A DNA stretch of 64,000 bases. It comes from Campylobacteraceae bacterium. Its GTDB lineage: Bacteria > Campylobacterota > Campylobacteria > Campylobacterales > Arcobacteraceae. Below, piece by piece: positions 37,201 through 45,080 of the stretch. The translations under genes and the position numbers were made by a program. The first letter of the stretch is position 1. The number at the start of each line of letters is the position of its first letter. The notes below the pieces were generated by a model, which was not told where the DNA came from, searched no databases, and was given only the letters and a program-made list of their open reading frames with translations. The stretch lies in contig JABXII010000018.1 of assembly GCA_013373175.1 (NCBI GenBank), positions 1 through 64,000 of the forward strand, in the 5' to 3' direction.

Positions 37201-37436
37201 TCTACTTCACATAAACACTCACCTGTATGTCTGCTCATCAAGTCATTTGGGTTTGTTAGCCTTGCTGTTCTTCCATATAAGGCACAAGTGATTACATCAA
37301 GAATTGTACTTTTTCCTGCTCCTGTTGGTCCTGTTATGGCAAAAAGGGATTCATCTTTTAGAAACTCTTGAAAGTCTATTTCAAACTCACCTTTTAGGGA
37401 GTTTATATTTTGTAGTCTTACTTTTAGTATCTTCAT
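34275..37436 (-). CDS. sbcC: Exonuclease subunit SbcC
   Basis: A 1053-aa Rad50-type ATPase that works with SbcD to cleave hairpins and protein-blocked DNA ends. Visible are Walker A AITGPTGAGKSTILDVI (about 33-50), two long coiled coils, the zinc hook CFLCGSKEHPY (about 525), the signature NTLSGGESFIVSLSLALGLS (about 962), Walker B SLFLDEGFGTLDSDSLE and the H-loop VISHVEAL. It starts at the stop codon of sbcD. Its last codons are followed after 9 nt by the ABC-3C effector gene, which is unusual company for sbcCD. Confidence 0.95.
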   Translation of the reverse strand: MKILKVRLQNINSLKGEFEIDFQEFLKDESLFAITGPTGAGKSTILDVITCALYGRTARLTNPNDLMSRHTGECLCEVEFEIKGKVYRSSWSQKRARKNPNGNFQSAKMEIVELDSNKILESYLSKVPKVVEEISGLDFDRFVQSMMLAQGSFDAFLKAKENERSNLLEKITGTYIYKQISQSIYETYSHKKKEIEADEIALGSIELLEPNIVEGKTKQLETNKKEKQELDKKETELKKLSNYLETLDKLETDSQKYNQEFEQISKEKEDNKEQFTKLELANKAIRIQALNQEKNQLINTITNDKQSLESLQKEDKELKEQIQTKEQEFKLSKQSLEKEQTTYNENYKKLKELRTIKTQSDGKNSLYVEKSKKISQHLQELAKHFEIDFETLLNDESQIDNLYKNFSSNLDTKKEQLETLLEQYKALETKTKDINQKEQNTRAKLKEIEALLKALSDYETLQEQITQEQNKIKEYNTQIESQTKLNEEKTKLIKQINETLNSLKQTREKELLIKNYEQDRAKLKDGQECFLCGSKEHPYINHSLNIDTEISQTLAKIKEQEIYLQEQNSELNNAQINLAKLNSKLESSNLEIQKEQTTKEQIEEFFKTNDFKLQEDSKATLQEQMQFCENELKEYVTLREEKESLQIKKESLQTALNKELQKQQQINTSINTIKELKEEQSKLKEEITKLRTQSKNILDIEDLDLFEKNIQESLDTFSKHYNNLQNHLASLKSKDESLSKQIIQLNKKQENDKQNLVIIKEKFEKALVEYGFNSQEEFEKANLPKEEFETLTKLCKTIEEKYTQIQTLKTDTNKKLKEHKLLEKEINPTNQNKDDINKELQNLQSTIDQLQETIGSISKELEINTQNIKKSEDKIKQLEKKKQAFQVWVKLNDMIGSSQGDKFAKFAQGITLDQLIYLANKHLEILSPRYELQRNTESNKLLDIEIIDGFQGDAVRGVNTLSGGESFIVSLSLALGLSSLASQKISIDSLFLDEGFGTLDSDSLELALNALNQLQSSGKMVGVISHVEALKERIPLQIKVEPKGDGTSGLDLN

Positions 37437-38635
37437 TAGATTTGCTCACTTTCATGAAGATTTGAAACTACTTCATTAAAAGTTTGAGATAACTGTTCTT
37501 TAAACTCTTTATTTTCTATCTCTTCTAAGTCTAATCTTTTTTCAAAAACCTCTTGAACACTTAGTTCATCTAGGCTTATGGCTTTTAACTCTTTTGCTCT
37601 TAATTGCTTTTCACTTTTTTCTATTTTTACTGCTAGGATTCTTAGCTCTAATTTTATAGCTAGTTCTCTTATCTCTGTGTTTGCAAACATTGGGTTGTCA
37701 TCTTTTATATGAACTTCTATCCATGTTCTTTTATCTTCAATAGCTTTCAGCTCTTTTTTTATAGTTTCCAAATCACCTTTGATAACTTGAAGCTTTCTTT
37801 TTAAAGGAATTTCTAACTCTTCTATTTTTACATCTTCTTCTATAGTTACTACATTTACTTTTTGCGTATTTTTTGACTCACTAAAACTAAGAGGTATTGG
37901 AGAACCTGAGTATCTTACATGTTCGTTTCCTACAGTTTGATTGATATGCAAGTGTCCTAAAGCTACATAGTCAAACATACTAGCTAAATAATCCCCACCA
38001 ATATCAAGTGTTCCACCTATGTAGATATCTCTTTCACTTTCACTGCTTCTACTACCAACTGTAGTCAAGTGTCCCATAGCTATGATTGGAGTATTTTGCT
38101 CTAAATCTTTTGCTTTTTTGAAAGCTTTTTCATAATAAGCTTTGATACCATTGTTTGCTAGTTTTTCTTTGTCGCTTACAGTTTCACCACCAAGAGATTG
38201 TCTTATGATACTATCTCTTAAAAATGGCACTGCACAAACTATTGCTTTAATATTGTCATCTTCTTTTATAGGGATGATTATATTTTCATCTTCATCGCCA
38301 TTTACTACTACATGAACATTGAGTGCTTCAAGTAGTTGCTTTGGTGCTTTAAGTGTAGAAACACTATCGTGGTTTCCAGCTGTTATGATTGTAGTATTTA
38401 AACTATTTATAGTTGATAATTGTTTTAAAAAGTTGTAGTAAAGTTCAAGTGCATAGTTTGGTGGTGTTCCTGTATCAAAAATATCTCCTGATACAAGTAA
38501 TACGTCTATATTATTTTCTTTTATTGTTTCTAAAAGCCAAGATAGAAAAGCTTCATGCTCTTCAATTCTGCTTTTTCCCATAAAGTTTTGACCTAAGTGC
38601 CAGTCAGAAGTGTGTAAAAATTTAATCCTATTCAT
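37436..38635 (-). CDS. sbcD: Exonuclease subunit SbcD
   Basis: Mre11-type metallophosphoesterase partner of SbcC. Motifs in order are IKFLHTSDWHLGQ (D and H of motif I), LLVSGDIFDTGTPP, ITAGNHDSV, MGHLTTVG and YVALGHLHINQ. A C-terminal capping region follows. The ATG at 38635 gives the family-typical start MNRIKFLHTSDWHLG. The frame is open nine codons further to a GTG at 38660-38662, and neither start has a convincing Shine-Dalgarno. It is the first gene of the long leftward array. Confidence 0.94.
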   Translation of the reverse strand: MNRIKFLHTSDWHLGQNFMGKSRIEEHEAFLSWLLETIKENNIDVLLVSGDIFDTGTPPNYALELYYNFLKQLSTINSLNTTIITAGNHDSVSTLKAPKQLLEALNVHVVVNGDEDENIIIPIKEDDNIKAIVCAVPFLRDSIIRQSLGGETVSDKEKLANNGIKAYYEKAFKKAKDLEQNTPIIAMGHLTTVGSRSSESERDIYIGGTLDIGGDYLASMFDYVALGHLHINQTVGNEHVRYSGSPIPLSFSESKNTQKVNVVTIEEDVKIEELEIPLKRKLQVIKGDLETIKKELKAIEDKRTWIEVHIKDDNPMFANTEIRELAIKLELRILAVKIEKSEKQLRAKELKAISLDELSVQEVFEKRLDLEEIENKEFKEQLSQTFNEVVSNLHESEQI

Positions 38636-38662
38636 TTTATTATTATAATATTTTTTTGTCAC

Positions 38663-38982
38663 ATATCCGTCACATATGTAATATTTTATATTAAATTTTG
38701 TTTAAATTTAGAAATTTAATTATAAATGTAACATTTATTAGTATATTATATTACCCTATATATATTTTATGTCCTTACTTTACTTTATTACTGTAATAGT
38801 TTTTTAAGTTATAAATTGTTAAAGTTCTGCCCATAGAGATTTGTGCTAACAATTTAATTCATTTTTTCCCTCTCTCTATAAAAAAAGTGTACTCTCTTTG
38901 CATATATTCTAAAAATCTATTTATTGAGTACACTTTTTTATTTTCCACTTCCAAACTTTACATAACTCTTACAAGGATTTTT
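38663..38982. other. AT-rich intergenic region between sbcD and the MFS gene
   Basis: About 320 nt without a gene on either strand. It should contain the divergent promoters for the sbcD array and the drug exporter. Seen in it: GTCACATAT twice (38658-38666 and 38669-38677, 11-bp period) at the sbcD end, and a long inverted repeat at 38881-38939, described separately. Confidence 0.6.
38881..38940 (+). terminator. Long-armed inverted repeat with T-run before the drug exporter
   Basis: The arms aaaaaagtgtactc (38881-38894) and gagtacactttttt (38926-38939) are a perfect 14-nt inverted repeat around a 31-nt loop. The right arm ends in a T-run. It lies 43 nt before the exporter ATG, so it could be an attenuator, the terminator of a short leader RNA or small RNA, or a regulator-binding palindrome. 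Confidence 0.5.
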
Positions 38983-40218
38983 ATGAAACATATTCATACA
39001 ATTTTAAAACACAAAAGTAGTGAATCTATATTTATGACTCTTTTTTTAGCTTTACCATTATTTACCCTACTTCCAATGGGTATTGACCTTTTTTTGCCTG
39101 CATTAAATGATATTCAAACTTTTTTTCTAGGTGACAATAGTGTTGCTAAATTTGCTATTTCTATTTACCTTCTTTTTTGGGGAATTGGTCAGATGTTTTG
39201 GGGAAGAATAAGTGATATCATAGGACGAAGAAATGTTGCACTTATAGGACTTGTTGTTTTCTCACTTGCTTCATATTTAATATCAAAAATAACACAAGAC
39301 AATGCAACACAGTTTTTAGTATTTAGAGCTTTACAAAGTTTTGGAGGAAGTGCTTGTTTTGCTGCAATTTTTGCAATTATTAGAGATACTTTTGATGGAG
39401 TTAAATTAGGACGGGCTTACAGTTATCTAAATGGTTCCTTAGCTATTATTCCTGTATCTGCTCCACTGATTGGTGCATTTATTTTACAAACAAACTCTTG
39501 GCAATATGTATTTACTCTATTTTCTATTATTGGTTTATGTAGTATTGTTTGGACATACCTTTTTACAGCAGAAACTTTAGTAAAAAGTAAAGAAGACGAT
39601 ATCTTAGAAAAACAGTCTACTTTAGAAGCTTATAAAAGTGTAGTTACAAATAAAAGCTTTGTTTTATACCTAAGTCTTACCCTTGTTGGTTTTCTTGGTT
39701 TTATGTTCTTTTTAACTGTTGCACCATTGTATTTAATAGGACATTTAGGACTATCTAAAGTATCATTTGGTTGGATGTTTATGCTTATTGCCTTTGTTTT
39801 TATGATTGGTAGTTTTACTGTGCCTTTAATTGTAGAAAAAATAGGAATAAAAAACACAGTAAGTATTGGTATTGTGTTTTATACTCTTGGAGGAGTATTG
39901 ATTTTTGCTCTTTCATCTTTTGGAATTTGGCAAACATATGTTTTACCTATGGCTATTATTGCAGCTGGATGTACAATCTTTGTAAGTGCTTGTCCTGCTT
40001 TTGCACTAGAAGATTTTAAAGAAAATGCAGGAACAGCATCAGGTCTATTTTCAGCACTAAACTTTGGTCTTTCATCTATGGGAGCAACTTATTTAGCTTC
40101 AATTATTAGCCTTGATTCTTCTAGAGATATCTCTTATATTTATATCGTAATTGGTACTTTAGTTATACTTACTTATTTTTTGTATAGCTTTTACAAAAAT
40201 AAAAATATTGCAAAATGA
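38983..40218 (+). CDS. Bcr/CflA family multidrug efflux MFS transporter
   Basis: A 411-aa, 12-helix major facilitator protein. Features are LLPMGIDLFLPALNDIQ in helix 1, GQMFWGRISDIIGRRNVAL (loop 2-3 signature), FRALQSFGGSACFAAIFAIIRD (motif B region) and SAPLIGAFI (motif C-like), typical of proton-driven Bcr/CflA drug exporters. The start at 38983 is chosen because acaagga precedes this ATG. The frame stays open 32 codons upstream, but that part overlaps the inverted repeat and lacks a Shine-Dalgarno. Confidence 0.88.
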   Translation: MKHIHTILKHKSSESIFMTLFLALPLFTLLPMGIDLFLPALNDIQTFFLGDNSVAKFAISIYLLFWGIGQMFWGRISDIIGRRNVALIGLVVFSLASYLISKITQDNATQFLVFRALQSFGGSACFAAIFAIIRDTFDGVKLGRAYSYLNGSLAIIPVSAPLIGAFILQTNSWQYVFTLFSIIGLCSIVWTYLFTAETLVKSKEDDILEKQSTLEAYKSVVTNKSFVLYLSLTLVGFLGFMFFLTVAPLYLIGHLGLSKVSFGWMFMLIAFVFMIGSFTVPLIVEKIGIKNTVSIGIVFYTLGGVLIFALSSFGIWQTYVLPMAIIAAGCTIFVSACPAFALEDFKENAGTASGLFSALNFGLSSMGATYLASIISLDSSRDISYIYIVIGTLVILTYFLYSFYKNKNIAK

Positions 40219-40281
40219 AATACTTTTAACTAAGTAGAGTTTTTATTGATATACTTTCAAAATATAAAAAGAAAGGATATC

Positions 40282-40401
40282 ATGGAGACTTATACTTATT
40301 ATGTGCTAAGTTTATTAATAGGAATAAGTATTTTCACATCTTTTAAAAGAAGAAATAAAAAAAGATGGAAAGACGAAAGAAAAATAGACTTCTTAAAATA
40401 A
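40282..40401 (+). CDS. Small single-helix membrane protein (39 aa)
   Basis: An ATG behind a good aaagga site (40271-40276) opens a 39-residue frame: METYTYYVLSLLIGISIFTS, then a very basic tail (FKRRNKKRWKDERKIDF). The layout is one transmembrane helix with a positive cytoplasmic end, as in many bacterial small membrane proteins. It lies in the gap between the exporter and the dehydrogenase genes. No family is recognised. Confidence 0.5.
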   Translation: METYTYYVLSLLIGISIFTSFKRRNKKRWKDERKIDFLK

Positions 40402-40456
40402 CTTTTCCTTAAAATTATCTAGCTACAATTTAAATAAAAACAAAAAGGTTTATCAA

Positions 40457-41404
40457 ATGTCAAGTCTTACAAAAATAGGTGTAATTGGAGCAGGAAATGT
40501 TGGTGCAGCTATTGTAAATGCTTTAGTACTTAGAAATGTTGGAAAAGAGATAATATTATTTAATAGAGATAAAGACAAAGCTGTGGCTGAAACTATGGAT
40601 ATAGATGACACGATTCCTTTACTTTCAGAGATGATAGTAAAAGCTACAAATGATTATAAAGACCTATCAAAATGTAGTATTATTGCCGTTACAGTTGGAG
40701 CAAGACAAAAAGAGGGAGAGACAAGATTAGAACTTCTTGATAGAAATGCAAAAATTATGAAAGATATAATTAAAAATCTTGATAAATATGCGCCTAATGC
40801 TATTTTACTAATAGTTTCTAACCCTGTTGATATACTTACAAGAGTAGCCCAAGAAGCTACAAAAAGAGATAAAAATAAAATCTTTGGTTCAGGTACAGTT
40901 TTAGATACTTCAAGATTAAGATTTCAAGTAGGGAAAGAGCTAAATGTAAATAGAAAAAATGTTCATGTTCATGTTATAGGAGAACATGGAGATAGTGAGT
41001 TTGCAGTTTGGTCAAATGCAATAATTGGTTCAATCAAATTAAAAAACTTCCCTCTACCCAAAGGAACAAAACTAGAAGAATTAAAAAAGAGTACTATGCA
41101 AATAGTGAAAAACAGAGCCTATGAAATTATCCAAAGAAAAGGATATACAAACTATGGTGTTGCTGTTGCTGTTGTAAAACTTATTCAAAGTGTGATTAGA
41201 GATGAAAAAAAGATATTCTCAGTATCAGTAAAAGCAAGTAAAGAATATAACTTAGAGAAAGGTACTGTTCTTAGTCTACCTTGTACAATAGGAAGCCAAG
41301 GGGTTGAGTTTAAATTAAATGTCTCATTAAATAAAGAAGAAAAAATCCTACTTCTAAAAGCTTCAAAAAACTTAAGTGAAGCATATAAGAAAATCAAAGC
41401 ATAA
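40457..41404 (+). CDS. ldh: L-lactate dehydrogenase
   Basis: A 315-aa NAD-dependent 2-hydroxyacid dehydrogenase of the LDH/MDH superfamily. The Rossmann motif is KIGVIGAGNVGAAI. The substrate loop VGARQKEGETRLELLDRN has Gln at the position that distinguishes lactate from malate dehydrogenases. The family also shows in VSNPVDILT, GSGTVLDTSRLRF (the conserved Arg) and HVIGEHGDSEFAVWS (the catalytic His). It interconverts pyruvate and L-lactate. A hairpin covers its stop codon and that of the converging azlD. Confidence 0.88.
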   Translation: MSSLTKIGVIGAGNVGAAIVNALVLRNVGKEIILFNRDKDKAVAETMDIDDTIPLLSEMIVKATNDYKDLSKCSIIAVTVGARQKEGETRLELLDRNAKIMKDIIKNLDKYAPNAILLIVSNPVDILTRVAQEATKRDKNKIFGSGTVLDTSRLRFQVGKELNVNRKNVHVHVIGEHGDSEFAVWSNAIIGSIKLKNFPLPKGTKLEELKKSTMQIVKNRAYEIIQRKGYTNYGVAVAVVKLIQSVIRDEKKIFSVSVKASKEYNLEKGTVLSLPCTIGSQGVEFKLNVSLNKEEKILLLKASKNLSEAYKKIKA

Positions 41405-41420
41405 GCCTAAAAGGCTTATG
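41400..41420. terminator. Convergent hairpin between ldh and azlD
   Basis: cataagcct (41400-41408), a 3-nt loop and aggcttatg (41412-41420) form a 9-bp stem that contains both stop codons. T-runs on either side are weak, so termination efficiency is uncertain. Confidence 0.55.
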
Positions 41421-41733
41421 TCATATAGTTCCTAAAAAGTGCTACAAATAAAATTGAAGCACACATAGAAATAAGAACATTGTTTGTTTTATACATAATC
41501 AAAACTATAAGTAAACTTGCAATTATTCCAGCTACACCTTCTTTTAGAATACTTGGAAACACCAAAGCTAAAAGTAAAGTAGAAGGAAGATAGTCTAAAA
41601 ATAGTTCTATATTTTTATTTTTTGATAACTTACTTGAAAGTAGTATTCCAGAAACCCTTAAACTATAAGTTCCTAAAGCAACTAAAAATATTATAGCCAA
41701 AGCACTAAGTGTAAAACTATCCATATCTTTCAT
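41416..41733 (-). CDS. azlD: AzlD family branched-chain amino acid exporter subunit
   Basis: A 105-aa protein with four hydrophobic segments. It has the AzlD pattern: ALGTYSLRVSGILL at the start, FLDYLPSTLLLALVFPSIL in the middle, and a hydrophobic C-terminal half. With AzlC it forms a small exporter for branched-chain amino acids or analogues. It overlaps azlC by about 17 nt. Confidence 0.85.
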   Translation of the reverse strand: MKDMDSFTLSALAIIFLVALGTYSLRVSGILLSSKLSKNKNIELFLDYLPSTLLLALVFPSILKEGVAGIIASLLIVLIMYKTNNVLISMCASILFVALFRNYMT

Positions 41734-42400
41734 CCTTTGAAAAAACTACAGCTGAAAAAGCTCCTAAAATAGCTGCTAAAACGATATATATCTTTCCATC
41801 AATTAACTGTTCAAAAGCAAAGGCACTAACAATAGTTATAAGCCAAGGAATAATATTTTCTTTGCCTTTATACATACTAATTGCAAGGGCTAAAAAAATT
41901 GCAATAAATGCAAAGTCTAAACCATATTTTTCTGGACTTTGAATAAAATCCCCTAAAAAGTATCCAAGTGATGTGCCAGCAAACCAAATAGAAAAAATAC
42001 AAACTCCACCACCTAATAAAAACATAGGTGTTATTTTCTCTTGTTTTAATCTCTGCATTGTAATAGCCCAACACTCATCAGTAACAAAATGCATATATTT
42101 AAATTTTTGAGTTTTACTTGTGCCTACAAAAAGAGTATTTAATGAAGCAGTAACTAAAAAATATCTAAGGTTTACAAGTAAAGCTGCAATTGTCACACCT
42201 ATAATATCTAATGTTGTATTCCACATATCTACAATTACAAATTGAGAAGAACCAGCAAAAATAAAAATATTCATCAAAGCTAATTGATAAAACTCAATAT
42301 TTTTTTGAACACAAAGTACACCTAAAACTGCACCATAAGCAAAAACGCTAACTCCAATTGGAAGATTAGCTATAAATCCATTTCTAAAATTTTTATCCAT
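41717..42400 (-). CDS. azlC: AzlC family branched-chain amino acid exporter subunit
   Basis: The large subunit of an AzlCD exporter, with six or seven hydrophobic segments. Family stretches are NLPIGVSVFAYGAVLGVLC near the start, FIFAGSSQFVIVDMW, LVNLRYFLVTASL and HFVTDECWAITM. The ATG at 42400 (MDKNFRNGFIANLP) gives the usual N-terminus. A TTG five codons earlier is also possible, and neither has a clear Shine-Dalgarno. An AraC-type regulator precedes it, separated by a hairpin with a T-run. Confidence 0.87.
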   Translation of the reverse strand: MDKNFRNGFIANLPIGVSVFAYGAVLGVLCVQKNIEFYQLALMNIFIFAGSSQFVIVDMWNTTLDIIGVTIAALLVNLRYFLVTASLNTLFVGTSKTQKFKYMHFVTDECWAITMQRLKQEKITPMFLLGGGVCIFSIWFAGTSLGYFLGDFIQSPEKYGLDFAFIAIFLALAISMYKGKENIIPWLITIVSAFAFEQLIDGKIYIVLAAILGAFSAVVFSKDERYG

Positions 42401-42409
42401 AAGAAATAG

Positions 42410-42444
42410 TATCAAAGAAAAAAAATATTGTCTTGTACAATATT
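42410..42444 (-). terminator. Palindrome with T-run between the araC-type gene and azlC
   Basis: aatattgt (42424-42431) and acaatatt (42437-42444) flank a 5-nt spacer. Read leftward the hairpin is followed by about nine Ts. It sits just after the regulator's stop and about 25 nt before azlC, so it could be a terminator, an attenuator, or the operator at which the regulator acts. Confidence 0.6.
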
Positions 42445-42445
42445 G

Positions 42446-43276
42446 CTAATTGAAAAACTTTTTATATTCTCCTGGAGTTAAACCCATAATAGCTTTAAAT
42501 CTTCTAGTTAAATGGCTTTGGTCATTAAAGCCACAAATATATGCAGTGTTGGTAAGGGTTTCACCTTTTTGAAGTAACTCTTTCGCTTTTTCTATTCTTT
42601 TTAACATTAGATAGTTGTGAGGAGAAAGAAATGTTTTGTCTTTGAAAGTTCTTAGAAAATGATATTTAGATATATCTAAAGCATTTGAGATATCATCTAA
42701 GTTTAAATCTAAATGATAATTATCACTCATAAACTCTTTTGCTCTTTTTATCATTGATTGATGATTTGAGATATTTTTATCAATTGTATATTTTACATTT
42801 TTTGAAACTAAACTTTTCACAGAATCTAAAAGTTCACATTCAAAATCTAAATTAGAAAGATATTGATTTTCACTAAAATTTAATATTTTTAAAAACCTAC
42901 TTGAAAGTTCTTTATCAAAATAAGCTGCATCTTTAAAATACAATTCGCTTGTGTGAAAGTTTTCATTTACAAGCTCTTTAAATAGAGTTGGTTTTAAATA
43001 GATTGAATAAAGAGTATAATCTTTATGGTAAAAAGTTTGGCAAGCATGAGTTTCATCAGGATTTACACTAACAATTGTAGAACAATCCAAACTCTTTTTT
43101 TCACCATCTACAAAGGCATCCATATGTCCATTTTGTATTAATCCAATAGTATAGTCTTCATGAACATGCTTATCAAAACCATAGTTTAAAAAATAAGCTT
43201 TATGAAAAGTAATGTCATCACTAAATTTTGGTTTCCAAATTTTAGTTTGAAAAGCAGTATCTTGATTTTTTTCCAT
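42446..43276 (-). CDS. AraC family transcriptional regulator
   Basis: A 276-aa protein. The N-terminal cupin-like sensor contains YGFDKHVHEDYTIGLIQNG and a VSVNPDETHACQ stretch. The C-terminal double helix-turn-helix contains LDDISNALDISKYHFLRTFKD and YICGFNDQSHLTRRFKAIMGLTPGEYKK. Regulators of this type next to azlCD usually control the exporter in response to an amino acid or its analogue, so a local role is likely. Confidence 0.9.
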   Translation of the reverse strand: MEKNQDTAFQTKIWKPKFSDDITFHKAYFLNYGFDKHVHEDYTIGLIQNGHMDAFVDGEKKSLDCSTIVSVNPDETHACQTFYHKDYTLYSIYLKPTLFKELVNENFHTSELYFKDAAYFDKELSSRFLKILNFSENQYLSNLDFECELLDSVKSLVSKNVKYTIDKNISNHQSMIKRAKEFMSDNYHLDLNLDDISNALDISKYHFLRTFKDKTFLSPHNYLMLKRIEKAKELLQKGETLTNTAYICGFNDQSHLTRRFKAIMGLTPGEYKKFFN

Positions 43277-43323
43277 ATGAAAGTATATAATATTTTTGAA
43301 AAATTTTATTGTACTAAATTGCT

Positions 43324-43345
43324 ATTAGGGAAATTATTCCCTAAT
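43324..43345. terminator. Hairpin after the sulfite oxidase cytochrome gene
   Basis: attagggaa (43324-43332), a tetraloop and ttccctaat (43337-43345) form a 9-bp stem between the cytochrome gene stop and the AraC-type gene. There is no strong T-run, so it may be a weak terminator or a binding site. Confidence 0.4.
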
Positions 43346-43360
43346 ATTTATAAAAAGACT

Positions 43361-43711
43361 CTATTTTGGTAGTAAGTCTTTACTTAAGTTTGGTCGTCTA
43401 GAAGATTCACTTGGAGCATAGTTTTTCTCTAGATAATCTAAGATAATTTTTTCAGTTTTTGGATCAAATTCCCATAAACCTTGTGTTTCTTGCATCCATC
43501 TAATCATATCAAGCCAAGTTTGTCTATTACCCCTTTGCAAAGTAATAAACTTAGCACTATGACATACTGTACAGTTCGTTTTTACTACTTCCATCCCAGA
43601 ATCAACAATAAGTCCTGTTTCTTTGTCATATTGCTTTTCATCTGCAAAAGAAAAAGATGAAAGAAGTGCAAGTAGCCCAAAGGCTACAAAAGTTTTTTTC
43701 ATTAGTTTCAT
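43361..43711 (-). CDS. Monohaem cytochrome c subunit of sulfite oxidase/dehydrogenase (SorB-like)
   Basis: A 116-aa exported cytochrome. The signal peptide (KKTFVAFGLLALLSSFSFA) is followed by a haem-binding CTVCHS and by RWMQETQGLWEFDP, where the methionine is a likely axial ligand. It lies 11 nt after the molybdoenzyme gene behind a strong aaggag, so the two form a periplasmic pair. The cytochrome takes electrons from sulfite oxidation toward the respiratory chain. The sulfite assignment comes from the partner. Confidence 0.8.
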   Translation of the reverse strand: MKLMKKTFVAFGLLALLSSFSFADEKQYDKETGLIVDSGMEVVKTNCTVCHSAKFITLQRGNRQTWLDMIRWMQETQGLWEFDPKTEKIILDYLEKNYAPSESSRRPNLSKDLLPK

Positions 43712-43722
43712 AGTAAAACTCC

Positions 43723-45039
43723 TTACACTACTAATACAGCTATTCTATGGCAAGCATTATTTAAATAACCTCTTGGATTCCATCCAGGTAAAATCATTGG
43801 TTGTTTAACACCATTTGAGTCCATAGCTCTTGCCCATACTTCATAGTATCCTTTTTTAGGGAATTTCACAGATGATTCCCATGTTTGCCAAGCAAGTCTA
43901 TTTACAGGCTTATCTAATTTTTTAACTTTTTTCCATGTAGCACCAAAGTCAATTGATACTTCCATTTGTGTTACTTCTAAATCACCTGCCCAAGCTTTTC
44001 CATTGAATTTAAATTTCTTATCTATTTCATGTCTTACACCTGATTTAGGGAAAGTAATTAAAGACTTAACTGGCATAGATTCAATGATTTCCATATTTTC
44101 ATCAGGTACTTCAGTTCCTGGTGCAACTGGATTTTTAGGTACTCTGTAAGATTGACCTTGCATTTTCTTACCATCATGAACTCTATCTCTAATAACTACT
44201 TTTTTTACCCATTTTCCAGACGTTGAAGCAGGCCAACCACCAAAGACTAATCTTAATGGATATCCATTATATAAAGGAATATCTCCTCCTTCATAAGCCC
44301 ATGCGATTAAAGATTGGTCTTCTAAGGCTTTGCTCATTGGAACACCTCTAGAAATAGAATCTTTACTTGGGTCACCACTTAAATGAGTATCTCGTCCATA
44401 GTATCCAATATAAACAGCATCTTTTTTGATACCACAATACTCAAGAACATCTCTTAATCTAACTCCTGTCCATCTTCCACACCCAACAGCACCAGTAGTC
44501 CATTGGTTCCCTTTTGCAGGAGGATTGTACTCTTTTCTACCATTTCCACCACACTCTAATTGTAAAGCATAAGTATAGTGTTTAAACTTTTCTTTTAACT
44601 CTTTTAAAGTGAAAGTCATAGGTTTTTCACAACTTTCCCCAGCAATTTCTAAAGTCCATTCATCTGGATTTTCTGTTTTCTTTGGAGGAACTCCATTGTT
44701 TCTAATAAAGAAATGTTTTCCAGGAGTGAACTCATCATTTAATAAATGAGGAGGTGTCTCTGCATTTACAGGTCTATCATTTAAATATACTAGACCATCT
44801 TTCCCTTCTATTTTAAAAGGTTCAGTAGAATCAGCTAATGCAGCAGGAATAAGTCCTGATGGCATTTTTGATGCAAATGGAATATTTGAACCAACCATTG
44901 CAGCCATTGCTATCATAGAAGATTTTTTTAAGAACCCTCTTCTATTTTCATCACTTTCTCTACCAAATATATCTAAATCACTTTTTACTGGATCATTATA
45001 ATAAGCTTCATGAAGCCCTATTTCTTTTTTTTCTTTCAT
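43723..45039 (-). CDS. Tat-exported molybdopterin sulfite oxidase-type enzyme (SorA/SoxC-like)
   Basis: A 438-aa molybdenum enzyme of the sulfite oxidase family. The N-terminus carries a twin-arginine signal (ENRRGFLKKS, R33 R34) followed by a hydrophobic stretch. The pterin domain contains LQLECGGNGRKEYNPP with the molybdenum-ligating cysteine (about 163), then GVRLRDVLEYCGI and YPLRLVFGGWPASTSGKWVKK. The C-terminal dimerisation domain ends WNPRGYLNNACHRI. It probably oxidises sulfite to sulfate in the periplasm and passes electrons to the adjacent cytochrome. Nitrate or other oxyanions cannot be excluded. Confidence 0.85.
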   Translation of the reverse strand: MKEKKEIGLHEAYYNDPVKSDLDIFGRESDENRRGFLKKSSMIAMAAMVGSNIPFASKMPSGLIPAALADSTEPFKIEGKDGLVYLNDRPVNAETPPHLLNDEFTPGKHFFIRNNGVPPKKTENPDEWTLEIAGESCEKPMTFTLKELKEKFKHYTYALQLECGGNGRKEYNPPAKGNQWTTGAVGCGRWTGVRLRDVLEYCGIKKDAVYIGYYGRDTHLSGDPSKDSISRGVPMSKALEDQSLIAWAYEGGDIPLYNGYPLRLVFGGWPASTSGKWVKKVVIRDRVHDGKKMQGQSYRVPKNPVAPGTEVPDENMEIIESMPVKSLITFPKSGVRHEIDKKFKFNGKAWAGDLEVTQMEVSIDFGATWKKVKKLDKPVNRLAWQTWESSVKFPKKGYYEVWARAMDSNGVKQPMILPGWNPRGYLNNACHRIAVLVV

Positions 45040-45080
45040 GGTGTATCCTTTTTAGTGCATTTATATATAAGAATCTTATT

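Noticed and set aside
14009-38635. Mobile element with its own integrase or transposase
   Set aside because: The repeats and cargo look mobile, but no recombinase, transposase or terminal inverted repeat is visible on either strand, and the nearest tRNA genes (53135-53540) are about 14 kb beyond the array, so no tRNA-type att site is supported.
40457-41404. Malate dehydrogenase
   Set aside because: The substrate-specificity loop has Gln (RQKEGETR), and GSGTVLDTSR is LDH-like. Malate dehydrogenases have Arg at that position.
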